Assembly: GCA_004375785.1 (NCBI GenBank)
Contig: SOKM01000180.1
Span: forward strand, 1-7,435
DNA from: Candidatus Cloacimonadota bacterium
Lineage (GTDB): Bacteria; Hydrothermota; E44-bin80
Length of the DNA stretch: 7,435 nt
Direction of reading: 5' to 3'
Part shown: piece after piece, positions 1-5,949 of the stretch
How positions within the stretch are numbered: the first letter of the stretch is position 1
Layout of the letters: each line of letters opens with the position of its first letter
Translations under genes and position numbers: made by a program
The notes under the pieces: generated by a model
The model's database searches: none
What the model saw: only the letters and a program-made list of their open reading frames with translations
Told to the model about the DNA's origin: nothing

Positions 1-320
1 TGGAAGATAAGAAATGGAATTTTGAGGGTTTTTGTTCTTTGTATTTCTATCAGAAAACCATCTCTCGATTTTTTTAGTTTGTCCTTATCCGGACTTCCGA
101 GATTGATAAGGTATGATGTATGAACAGAGACCTTCTTTATTTTTTCTGTTTCACAATTTTTTTTAAAAAGTGGGATATCCTTGTTATTTAAAGGAGCAGA
201 TTTCCACATCCTCTGGTTCTTACTGAATATCTGCATTGTATTACATCCAAGGGCCCTTGCTCTTTGAGGTGCCAAATAGATTCCACCAGATATTGATATA
301 TGCGCTCCAAGATATGGCAT
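1..320 (-). CDS. nfo: Endonuclease IV (AP endonuclease), N-terminal part, runs off the window edge
   Basis: Endonuclease IV cuts DNA 5' of abasic sites in base excision repair, using a cluster of metal ions in a TIM barrel. The 106 complete codons seen here read MPYLGAHISISGG at the start, then FSKNQRMWKSAPL (about 32-44) and VHTSYLINLGSP (66-78), followed by KSRDGFLIEIQR (84-95). These match the start of the Nfo family in order and spacing. His67 in VHTSYLINL corresponds to a metal-binding histidine of the E. coli enzyme (His69). The next metal histidine would lie right at the window edge, so the remaining metal ligands and about 175 residues of a usual 280-residue protein are outside. The start is ATG at 320, with AAAAGGAG (326-333) 5 nt upstream and a strong promoter at 374-402. 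It is transcribed away from the lipoprotein operon. The identification rests on family motifs remembered, not on a search. Confidence 0.93.
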   Translation of the reverse strand, partial: MPYLGAHISISGGIYLAPQRARALGCNTMQIFSKNQRMWKSAPLNNKDIPLFKKNCETEKIKKVSVHTSYLINLGSPDKDKLKKSRDGFLIEIQRTKTLKIPFLIF

Positions 321-373
321 GTTTACTCCTTTTTTACGAGGCCAAGTCCAACAGATAAGAAAACATAATTCTA

Positions 374-402
374 TTTATAAGAAAAATTCTCTGTTGTGTC
401 AA
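374..402 (-). promoter_or_regulatory. Near-consensus sigma-70-type promoter for nfo
   Basis: On the minus strand TTGACA (397-402) is followed after exactly 17 nt by TATAAA (374-379). The -35 is perfect and the -10 matches 5 of 6. Transcription would start near 367, leaving a leader of about 47 nt before the ATG at 320. No operator is obvious, so strong housekeeping expression is the simplest inference. Confidence 0.75.
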
Positions 403-469
403 GAAAAATTTGCCACGAAGACACAAAGACACAAAGATTTATTTTTATTCGGTAGCCGTAAGGTCTGCC

Positions 470-487
470 CTGAACCGTATGGTTCAG
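470..487. repeat. Perfect 7-bp hairpin, 4-nt loop
   Basis: CTGAACC (470-476) and GGTTCAG (481-487) are exact reverse complements around GTAT. No T-run follows on the plus strand (TACTCACTTG) and no clear one on the minus strand, so it is not a convincing intrinsic terminator. It is better read as part of the surrounding repeat. Confidence 0.7.
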
Positions 488-502
488 TACTCACTTGACT
501 TA

Positions 503-565
503 TGTCTACCTGCCGAAGCGCTCCGTCGCTAAAGCTTTGAAGCGTCGGCGACTTCAGCGTAGACA
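503..565. repeat. Long imperfect hairpin within the intergenic repeat
   Basis: Terminal 7-mers TGTCTAC (503-509) and GTAGACA (559-565) are perfectly inverted. The inner arms pair in short blocks with small bulges and end in a loop at about 531-540 that contains the palindrome AAAGCTTT (531-538). It is GC-richer than its flanks. A structure like this suits a REP- or MITE-like unit that could be moved by a transposase in trans; that is inference. Confidence 0.55.
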
Positions 566-579
566 GGCAAAGCAATCTC

Positions 580-639
580 ATTTTTGCATTTCGATTTGTT
601 GTTTCACTTTGCAAAAATCAATAAAATGTGAGATTTTTG
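580..639. repeat. Overlapping inverted repeats just upstream of the lipoprotein promoter
   Basis: ATTTTTGCA (580-588) is the exact reverse complement of TGCAAAAAT (610-618). CAAAAATC (612-619) is the exact reverse complement of GATTTTTG (632-639). The two pairings share the middle arm, so they exclude each other as hairpins. The last arm ends directly before the predicted -35 at 640-645. This may be an operator region, or simply the tail of the adjacent repeat. Confidence 0.45.
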
Positions 640-668
640 TTGCAATGTTTATCTAAAAATGTTATAGT
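640..668 (+). promoter_or_regulatory. Predicted promoter of the TPR lipoprotein-barrel operon
   Basis: TTGCAA (640-645) and TATAGT (663-668) are separated by exactly 17 nt. The -35 matches TTGACA at 4 of 6 positions and the -10 matches TATAAT at 5 of 6. The start point would be near 675, with a leader of about 70 nt to the ATG at 747. No riboswitch-like fold was recognised in that leader. Confidence 0.55.
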
Positions 669-746
669 AAATTTTGATTATATTAAAGAGAACGATTAAA
701 GTGTGTTTATAGTTGGGAAAAATATTATGAAAGAAAAGGAGGTTTT

Positions 747-1202
747 ATGAAAAGATGGGTTTTTCTAATAATCGTTCTTCTTCTGGTGTCCTGCCAGGGG
801 AAAAAGACAAGCACTGCTCTGTTTGAAGAAGGGCAAAAACTCTTTGCGCAGCAGAAGTATGATGAAGCAATAGCAAAATACGAAGAAGCCATTAAACTTT
901 TACCCAACTCTGCTGTTGGTTACAACTTATTAGGTATGGCTTACAGGTTTAAGTATAATGCAGAAAGAGATCCATCATCAAGGGAAAAGGAAATTGACGC
1001 ATTTAAGAAATCGATAGAGTGTGATGACACATACTGGGTTGCGTATGTAAATCTTGGAGCAACATACTATTACATCGGAAAGAAAAAGGAAGCTGCTCCT
1101 CTATTTGAAAAGGCATTAAAACTATACCCTGAAAATCCGGAGAAGGAGGAATTAGAGAAGATGATTAAAGAAGGTAGGGCAGAGGAACAGGATAATAAGT
1201 GA
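747..1202 (+). CDS. TPR-repeat lipoprotein
   Basis: A 151-residue lipoprotein that is probably a small periplasmic scaffold. MKRW begins a short signal peptide with a hydrophobic run (about 5-14) and the lipobox LVSC, with lipidated Cys16. Gln17 follows, so there is no inner-membrane retention aspartate. The mature part has about three tetratricopeptide repeats: 24-55 (ALFEEGQKLFAQQKYDEAIA...), 57-93 (with a loop, NAERDPSSREKE, between its helices) and 97-130 (WVAYVNLGATYYYIGKKKEA...). A charged tail follows. TPRs bind protein partners; none is identifiable here. The start is supported by AAAGGAGG (735-742), 4 nt before the ATG. The stop overlaps the start of the next gene in GTGA (1199-1202), so the lipoprotein and the barrel are probably translated together and may work together at the outer membrane. 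Confidence 0.88.
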   Translation: MKRWVFLIIVLLLVSCQGKKTSTALFEEGQKLFAQQKYDEAIAKYEEAIKLLPNSAVGYNLLGMAYRFKYNAERDPSSREKEIDAFKKSIECDDTYWVAYVNLGATYYYIGKKKEAAPLFEKALKLYPENPEKEELEKMIKEGRAEEQDNK

Positions 1203-2584
1203 AGTATTTCAAAACAGTGATTCTTTTCTTACTCTGCTCCTCCTTATATGCCACACCTGTTCGCATTATTGGAATGGGTTCTCTTGATCTCATCATTGAA
1301 GATGAATCAAACAGGATTAACCTCTTTGATTATGGAAAGAATGTTGCAGGTCTCTATGGTGACGAAAATGGTTCATCCATAGAGACTTACATCACCTACG
1401 GGAACATTAAAAGCTCAGATTCAAGCGGGACAAGAGACCCAGAAATAAGTTACTGGGGTGTTCCTTTACCTGCTGATATTTTTGAGCCACCCCAGGATAT
1501 TAAAATTAAGGTCAATTTTCTATCTTCTTCTATGCTTGGCATTCCTGTAGGGGCTAATGTAACATACAGGATGGAAGGTGGGTTCGCGTTCAATTGTAGT
1601 GGTGCATTTTCATCAACAAGGGCAAAGAATGATAGTTCCAGCAGAGAAGATAATGTTTCTCTGCCTATTGGGAGAGTTATCGTCTCAAGAAATTTTGGAA
1701 TGTATGCCGCAGGGATATCTGGAAGCCATTCAAAAATTAGATTAACGAATAATCGTAATGATAACGAAACCTATGGTATACTAAAAGGTCTGGATGCCAG
1801 TGTAGCGGCACATCTATCACCAATGTCCGAAATTGGCATTAGGGGAGGATTTGCAATTCCAGAAGGTGGAAGGAAATACTGGGGTGAAGAAAATTCTTTT
1901 AAGGGTAAAGCATTGTCGGTTGGTGTTCAGGCTATTAATAGGGTTCCGGGATTGTACAAATTTGGGACGAGAATCAATTTTCTCAATGCCAATCTTGACG
2001 GAAGAGTAACCCCAGGTGTCATTTCTGGTTATACAGGGGAGATGAGTGGAACGGATTTTGATTTCGGTTCACGACTATTGATTGCTTCTTTTTTATTTCC
2101 AATAAAATTAGGTGCAAATCTTGATTATAGAAAGCTACATCCTGTTTATAAAGATGATGAGGGTACAACCCAATTTGATAACTCCTTAACTATGATTAAT
2201 ACGGGTTTAGGTGTTAGTTATGCAATGCCTCTCCTTACACCAGGGCTCCAATATAACCTTTACAATGCTGCATCCACCGATAATTTAGATGATGAAAAAA
2301 CAAATTCGAGTTTTTGGGATATAAGGTTCGGAGGAGAATTTAATCTTACCCCTATTACTTTAAGGGCGGGTTTTATAATTGCAAAAGATGACCCCAATAA
2401 GGATAGAGAAGATGATGAATATGAAAGTAGAAGCATTACACTTGGAGCAGGATTGCAACTCCCCTTGCAGCCATTCAAGTTTGAAGTCGCATACATCAAT
2501 AAGGAAACGAAACCTACAGATAATCCAACAGAGCAAAAAGAGGTCAACAACTCAATTTACACCGCTTTTAAAATGAAATTCTGA
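1199..2584 (+). CDS. Predicted outer-membrane beta-barrel protein
   Basis: A 461-residue exported protein that I cannot assign to a named family. It starts with GTG at 1199, overlapping the lipoprotein stop by 4 nt, with AGGA (1189-1192) 6 nt upstream. Residues 1-18 form a signal peptide (MKYFKTVILFLLCSSLYA, cleavage likely after Ala18). The mature N-terminus has RIIGMGSLDLIIEDESNRIN (22-41), resembling the GMG...D...N opening of PorV/FadL-like barrels of the FCB group. The rest is mainly short alternating polar/hydrophobic strands with Gly- and Asp/Asn-rich turns, for example SVAAHLSPMSEIGIRGGFAI and LGANLDYRKLHPVY. It ends in an aromatic-rich strand, SIYTAFKMKF, with terminal Phe461, the usual signal for assembly by the BAM complex. 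The cargo is unknown. Being coupled to a TPR lipoprotein suggests an envelope complex. No terminator follows; the transposable element begins 11 nt after the stop. Confidence 0.8.
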   Translation: MKYFKTVILFLLCSSLYATPVRIIGMGSLDLIIEDESNRINLFDYGKNVAGLYGDENGSSIETYITYGNIKSSDSSGTRDPEISYWGVPLPADIFEPPQDIKIKVNFLSSSMLGIPVGANVTYRMEGGFAFNCSGAFSSTRAKNDSSSREDNVSLPIGRVIVSRNFGMYAAGISGSHSKIRLTNNRNDNETYGILKGLDASVAAHLSPMSEIGIRGGFAIPEGGRKYWGEENSFKGKALSVGVQAINRVPGLYKFGTRINFLNANLDGRVTPGVISGYTGEMSGTDFDFGSRLLIASFLFPIKLGANLDYRKLHPVYKDDEGTTQFDNSLTMINTGLGVSYAMPLLTPGLQYNLYNAASTDNLDDEKTNSSFWDIRFGGEFNLTPITLRAGFIIAKDDPNKDREDDEYESRSITLGAGLQLPLQPFKFEVAYINKETKPTDNPTEQKEVNNSIYTAFKMKF

Positions 2585-2594
2585 GGTTAAACAA

Positions 2595-2620
2595 AGGGGT
2601 CAGGTCTTCACATTTGACAT
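2595..2620 (+). repeat. Left terminal inverted repeat of the element
   Basis: It begins AGGGGTCAGGTC and ends TTTGACAT, and is the exact reverse complement of 3607-3632. As single-stranded top strand, GTCAGGT and ATTTGAC can form a 7-bp stem with two G-T wobbles around a 6-nt loop (CTTCAC), preceded by GGGG. This resembles the tetranucleotide-plus-hairpin layout recognised by REP-associated Y1 transposases. Confidence 0.9.
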
Positions 2621-2647
2621 AAAATAAAAAAATAGAGGATATATATT

Positions 2648-3607
2648 ATGGCAAGACCATTAAGATTATGCTTTGAAAATGCAGTTTATCACATAACCGC
2701 ACGAGGTAACAGAAGGGAAAACATATTTTATTCAGACAGGGATAGATATGTATTTCTCGATAAGATGAATGAGACATTTGTAAAATATTCATTTATTTGC
2801 TATGCCCATTGTCTTATAGAAAACCATTATCACCTTGTCTTAAAAACTCCAAATGCCAACATATCTGAAGGGATGCACTATCTTAACACTTCTTATGCCA
2901 ATTGGTTCAAAGCAAAGCACAATATTGTCGGAGTAGTCTTTCAGGGCAGGTACAAATCGCCCATCGTTGATGAAGACAATTATGCTTTGGTAGCGACAGT
3001 ATATGTTCATGTAAACCCGATAAGGGCTGGAGTAGTTAAGAATCTCGAAGATTACAAATGGAGCAGTTTCTTAGACTATATTGGAAAAAGAAAGCCTATC
3101 GTAGAAAGGCTCGATACCTCATTTATATTGAACAAATTTGGTAAGGATTTAAGAATAGCGCAAGAGAACTATAGAAATTATGTCCTAGAAAATATCGGTA
3201 TGAAAAACCCTTTTGAGAATCTTTATAAGGGAATTGCTCTTGGCGATAAAGTCTTTATAGAAAATGTAGAAAAGAGAATAAGATCGATAGGTCAGAAAAG
3301 AGAAATTGGTGAGACCAGATTTAAAGAATCGTATGGAGCAGAGGAAATAATTAATAAGATTTCAGAAACATTTGAAATCAAAAAGGGAAAAATCTTCAGT
3401 AAACAAAAAGGTAACATCCTTCGTCAATTAGCACTTTACTTAATCAAGAAGAAATCTAATTTGTCTTTGAAAGAAGTAGGAGTGTTGTTTGATATGGATT
3501 ACACTGCTGTTTCTCAGGCGTCTAGAAGATTTGAAAACAAGATTAAGAGTGATAAAAAGGTTTTAAATATGAAAAATAAAGTAATAGAAACATTGACAAA
3601 AAGCTAA
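2648..3607 (+). CDS. REP-associated-type Y1 (HUH) transposase with DnaA-like C-terminal domain
   Basis: A 319-residue single-strand DNA transposase of the IS200-like/TnpA-REP superfamily. The N-terminal Y1 domain (about 1-145) opens MARPLRLCFENAVYHITARG, has the HUH metal motif His60-Tyr61-His62 in ENHYHLVLKT, and ends with YVHVNPIRAG (119-127). Tyr119 is the likely nucleophile that forms the covalent DNA link. A basic linker follows. The C-terminal region (about 255-300: NILRQLALYLIKKKSNLSLKE... then DMDYTAVSQASRRFE) resembles domain IV of DnaA, the helix-turn-helix that reads DnaA boxes. It probably recognises the element ends. The start is ATG 2648 with GAGG (2635-2638) upstream at a rather long 9-nt spacing. 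The gene fills the space between the two inverted repeats and looks intact. The superfamily call is confident; the domain IV resemblance is from motif reading. Confidence 0.92.
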   Translation: MARPLRLCFENAVYHITARGNRRENIFYSDRDRYVFLDKMNETFVKYSFICYAHCLIENHYHLVLKTPNANISEGMHYLNTSYANWFKAKHNIVGVVFQGRYKSPIVDEDNYALVATVYVHVNPIRAGVVKNLEDYKWSSFLDYIGKRKPIVERLDTSFILNKFGKDLRIAQENYRNYVLENIGMKNPFENLYKGIALGDKVFIENVEKRIRSIGQKREIGETRFKESYGAEEIINKISETFEIKKGKIFSKQKGNILRQLALYLIKKKSNLSLKEVGVLFDMDYTAVSQASRRFENKIKSDKKVLNMKNKVIETLTKS

Positions 3608-3632
3608 TGTCAAATGTGAAGACCTGACCCCT
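3607..3632 (-). repeat. Right terminal inverted repeat of the element
   Basis: Exact reverse complement of 2595-2620. It starts at the final A of the transposase TAA stop and ends 5 nt before the Nudix ATG. The same strand-specific hairpin forms on the minus strand. Confidence 0.9.
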
Positions 3633-3637
3633 CTGAG

Positions 3638-4021
3638 ATGATTAGGTTGACGGTTGATTGTATTATTGATATTGACGGTAAGGTTGTTCTGATAAAAAGG
3701 AAAAACCCTCCTTTTGGCTGGGCTCTGCCAGGTGGTTTTGTTGATGAAGGAGAAACCGTTGAGGATGCGGTGAGAAGGGAAGTGAGGGAAGAAACTAATC
3801 TCAGTCTTGAGAATCTGAAACAGTTTCATATCTATTCAGACCACAGAAGAGACCCTCGAGGTCACACAGTGTCAGTCGTTTTTACAGCAAATGGAATTGG
3901 TGAATTGAAGGCTCAGGATGATGCGAAGGAAATTGGTTTGTTCAGGGAGAATACCCTGCCAGATGAGATTGCATTTGACCATAAGAAAATCCTCGATGAT
4001 TATTTTCAGAAGATTGAATGA
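3638..4021 (+). CDS. Nudix hydrolase, probably ADP-ribose pyrophosphatase
   Basis: A 127-residue cytoplasmic Nudix enzyme; the family hydrolyses nucleoside diphosphates linked to another group, with magnesium held by the Nudix box glutamates. The box is residues 33-55: Gly33, x5, Glu39, x7, Arg47-Glu48-Val49, x, Glu51-Glu52, x, Asn54-Leu55. The usual late glycine is Asn54, a tolerated change. Before it, KRKNPPFGWALPGGFVDEGE, and after it, SDHRRDPRGHTVSVVF (about 72-87), match the ADP-ribose pyrophosphatase subgroup, which breaks ADP-ribose into AMP and ribose 5-phosphate. Substrate is inferred. ATG 3638 is the only good start; a TGA lies in frame at 3617-3619. There is no Shine-Dalgarno sequence, because the transposable element ends at 3632. 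Without the element the gene would follow the barrel stop by about 15 nt, so it was probably third in that operon. Its end is 8 nt from the end of the convergent FG-GAP gene. Confidence 0.88.
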   Translation: MIRLTVDCIIDIDGKVVLIKRKNPPFGWALPGGFVDEGETVEDAVRREVREETNLSLENLKQFHIYSDHRRDPRGHTVSVVFTANGIGELKAQDDAKEIGLFRENTLPDEIAFDHKKILDDYFQKIE

Positions 4022-4029
4022 GCGAAAAG

Positions 4030-5949
4030 TTAAAGCACGATGACCTTCTGTAAGATTGTTTCTTTGTTCAGAGTGATAAAATAAATTCCCCTTGGAAGTT
4101 TTGTTATTAGTATTCCCGAGGATTTGTGAATGTTCCATTCCCTTATTCTTCTTCCAGTTATGTCTATAATTTCAATTTTATTATTTTTAGCTTTTAGATT
4201 GGTAAATTTAATCTCAAGAAATTTCCTATTTAGCGTTGGACAGAAGATATTAAGGCAAGGGGTGGTATGTTCTCTCTCAAAGACAGATGCTGGAATGGTG
4301 ATAGAATCTTCTAAAGAGAGATAGCTTTCTGTTCCTGCTTTTATCACGGCTGAGACTGTGTAAAAATATTTCTGTCCTTCAATAACTGTAGTATCAAAGT
4401 AGAAGGTGTCAATATAAGGAGTTGTATTCAGTTTCTGGTATGGACCTCCTGTACTATCGCTTCTGTAGACAAAATATCCATATATGTCAGGTTCCTGATT
4501 CTTATTCCATTCGGCTCGAACTACAGCTCTCGTTGTAGATAATGATAGTCCATTGGGACAAGCAGGGTGCATCCAACCTGTATTCCAGATGTCATGAAAC
4601 CAGGAAAAGTAGGGGGCAAGGTATCCTTTATAAGGAATGCTCTCAAGTGTGAACAGGTTTACGTAAGCAGTGGTTCCAGAGGTAACCAGCAAACATATTT
4701 CTATATCTCCATCGCCGTCCGCATCTCCGACAGTTGCACCATTTACCATAAATGTGCCCTGGACATCGAAAGGTGCACCAGGTATTTGAGTCCCATCGTA
4801 GTTAAGAACATATATCTCTCCAGGAGTGGAGTTATTTGCAACAAGAAGTTCCATGTATCCATCATCATCAAAATCGAATACAACAGGCGTGCCTTCAAGG
4901 AATCCTGAAAAGTAAAATGGCCATCCCGGCTCCTCTGTTCCGGATGAAGAGAAAAGATGAAGCGGGCCATTCATATAGTGACTTGATGCATCACAAAGTT
5001 CAATAATTGAATCAAAATCAACATCTGCAGGGACAGGAGTGCCATAACTCTGACCTCCCCACAAGTCCTGCGGCCATCCCAGAAATGTTGTTGCATCATA
5101 CTTCCAAATTCCAAGGTAATCGTTTGAGAGATTCCAGTCATAATATGTAATTGCAATTTCAAGATTTCCATCGTTATCGAGGTCAACAAGAGTTGGCTGT
5201 GAATAACTCATTCCTCCTGCCGGTGCAATGGTAAGTGGCCAGCCTGGTTCAAGGTTGCCATTTGCATCCCAGACAAATATGGAATAGTAGGAAGCAGCAA
5301 CAATTTCAAAAATAGAATCATTGTCTATATCACCTACAGCGGGTGTTGCAACACACATATAATCAAGGGTGTCTGACCAGAGAAGTGTTCCGTTTTGTTT
5401 AAAGACATTGATCTTTCCTTTAGGATAATCTCTCTCTCCTAAAATTATCTCAAGTGTATCATCACCATCAAGGTCAAAGAGCACTGGTGATTTCAATCCG
5501 CTTGTCTCCCCAACATATGCAGGCCATCCAGGGTGGTTTGAGCCGTCAAAATTCCAGATATAGATTGTGTTTGTTCTATTTGTGATAACGATCTCTTTTT
5601 CTCCGTCAAGGTCAATATCACCAATTGCTGGTTTAGACTGTATCATTCCCAGACCTGATTTTTCCCATATAATATTTCCATCGATGTCCCAAAGTTTGAA
5701 TTCACCACTTGTGCTTCCAGCCATAATTTCCATAATTCCGTCTCCATCGAGGTCTGTCATTGTTGCTCCACAGGATGCATAATTGGGATGTGAAGTCAAA
5801 GTTTTTGGCCACCCAGGCATTGAAGGAAGATAGGCTCTTTCTATTTGATTCTGAAAGCCACACCTTTCTTTTATTCCTCCACTCAATGCATCACCTGTTA
5901 TGTAAGTGGAGGATGGCAGAAGAAATAAAAAAGCAATAAAGAGGTTCAT
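4030..5949 (-). CDS. Secreted FG-GAP/VCBS-repeat protein with FN3 domain and type-9-like C-terminal sorting tail
   Basis: A 639-residue exported protein. It has a signal peptide (about 1-20, MNLFIAFLFLLPSSTY...) and then eight FG-GAP-type repeats, each with an acidic calcium-loop motif: DLDGDG 66, DIDLDG 111, DLDGDD 159, DIDNDS 207, DLDNDG 256, DVDFDS 309, DFDDDG 359, DADGDG 409. Spacing is 45-53 residues, which predicts a beta-propeller. Several blades carry PGWP or a variant (45, 140, 235, 290, 341, 390). A fibronectin type III domain follows (about 466-553). The final 50 residues (KIEIIDITGRRIREW..., LPRGIYFITLNKE...) match the C-terminal domain that directs type IX secretion in Bacteroidota-like bacteria. 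The role is probably surface-bound or released binding; no enzyme motif is seen. The start ATG (5949-5947) overlaps the previous stop in ATGA, with GGGAG upstream. It contains eight cysteines. Confidence 0.88.
   Translation of the reverse strand: MNLFIAFLFLLPSSTYITGDALSGGIKERCGFQNQIERAYLPSMPGWPKTLTSHPNYASCGATMTDLDGDGIMEIMAGSTSGEFKLWDIDGNIIWEKSGLGMIQSKPAIGDIDLDGEKEIVITNRTNTIYIWNFDGSNHPGWPAYVGETSGLKSPVLFDLDGDDTLEIILGERDYPKGKINVFKQNGTLLWSDTLDYMCVATPAVGDIDNDSIFEIVAASYYSIFVWDANGNLEPGWPLTIAPAGGMSYSQPTLVDLDNDGNLEIAITYYDWNLSNDYLGIWKYDATTFLGWPQDLWGGQSYGTPVPADVDFDSIIELCDASSHYMNGPLHLFSSSGTEEPGWPFYFSGFLEGTPVVFDFDDDGYMELLVANNSTPGEIYVLNYDGTQIPGAPFDVQGTFMVNGATVGDADGDGDIEICLLVTSGTTAYVNLFTLESIPYKGYLAPYFSWFHDIWNTGWMHPACPNGLSLSTTRAVVRAEWNKNQEPDIYGYFVYRSDSTGGPYQKLNTTPYIDTFYFDTTVIEGQKYFYTVSAVIKAGTESYLSLEDSITIPASVFEREHTTPCLNIFCPTLNRKFLEIKFTNLKAKNNKIEIIDITGRRIREWNIHKSSGILITKLPRGIYFITLNKETILQKVIVL

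Larger units (their letters stand above)
411..577. repeat. Composite palindromic intergenic repeat
   Basis: This non-coding block differs from its AT-rich surroundings and has three parts. First, GACACAAA occurs twice in tandem (420-427, 428-435), followed by a partial third copy. Second, a perfect hairpin at 470-487 has CTGAACC, loop GTAT, GGTTCAG. Third, a long imperfect hairpin spans 503-565: TGTCTAC (503-509) pairs with GTAGACA (559-565), the inner arms pair in short blocks (CTG/CAG, AAG/CTT, CGC/GCG, CG/CG, CGCT/AGCG), and the loop lies around 531-540. From memory, phrases like GCCACGAAGACACAAAGACAC and GCAAAGCAATCTCA recur in intergenic DNA of unrelated bacteria. That fits a dispersed repeat rather than a local regulatory site. 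The edges are approximate and no copy is repeated inside the window. Confidence 0.6.
321..746. other. Divergent intergenic region between nfo and the lipoprotein operon
   Basis: These 426 bases hold the nfo leader and promoter, the composite repeat, the nested inverted repeats and the lipoprotein promoter with its leader. Short frames exist but none has a ribosome binding site or recognisable protein sequence. No tRNA or other known RNA gene was recognised. Confidence 0.7.
2595..3632 (+). mobile_element. Y1-transposase element with perfect 26-bp terminal inverted repeats
   Basis: The element is 1038 bp long, contains one gene, and is bounded by 26-bp perfect inverted repeats (2595-2620 and 3607-3632). 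Its right repeat overlaps the last base of the transposase stop codon. It lies between the barrel stop (2584) and the Nudix start (3638). No clear target duplication is seen, which fits Y1 transposition. CTGAG occurs at 2581-2585 and at 3633-3637, but the left copy is not next to the repeat. From memory, ends of the form GGGGTCAGGTCT... accompany this transposase type in many bacteria. The intact frame and perfect repeats suggest a recent arrival. Confidence 0.85.

Noticed and set aside
420..440. Tandem GACACAAA units as a CRISPR array
   Set aside because: Units are 8 nt with no spacers.
470..487. Hairpin as an intrinsic terminator
   Set aside because: No T-run follows the stem on either strand, and no gene ends nearby.
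3593..3621. TTGACA at 3593-3598 as a promoter for the Nudix gene
   Set aside because: No -10-like sequence occurs at 16-18 nt spacing; TGTGAA there is a poor match.
2581..3637. CTGAG on both sides of the element as a target-site duplication
   Set aside because: The left copy is separated from the inverted repeat by 9 nt, and Y1 transposases normally make no duplication.
4130..4908. Plus-strand frames at 4130-4324 and 4567-4908, and similar short frames elsewhere
   Set aside because: They lie antisense to the strongly supported FG-GAP gene and show no protein-like motifs or ribosome binding sites.
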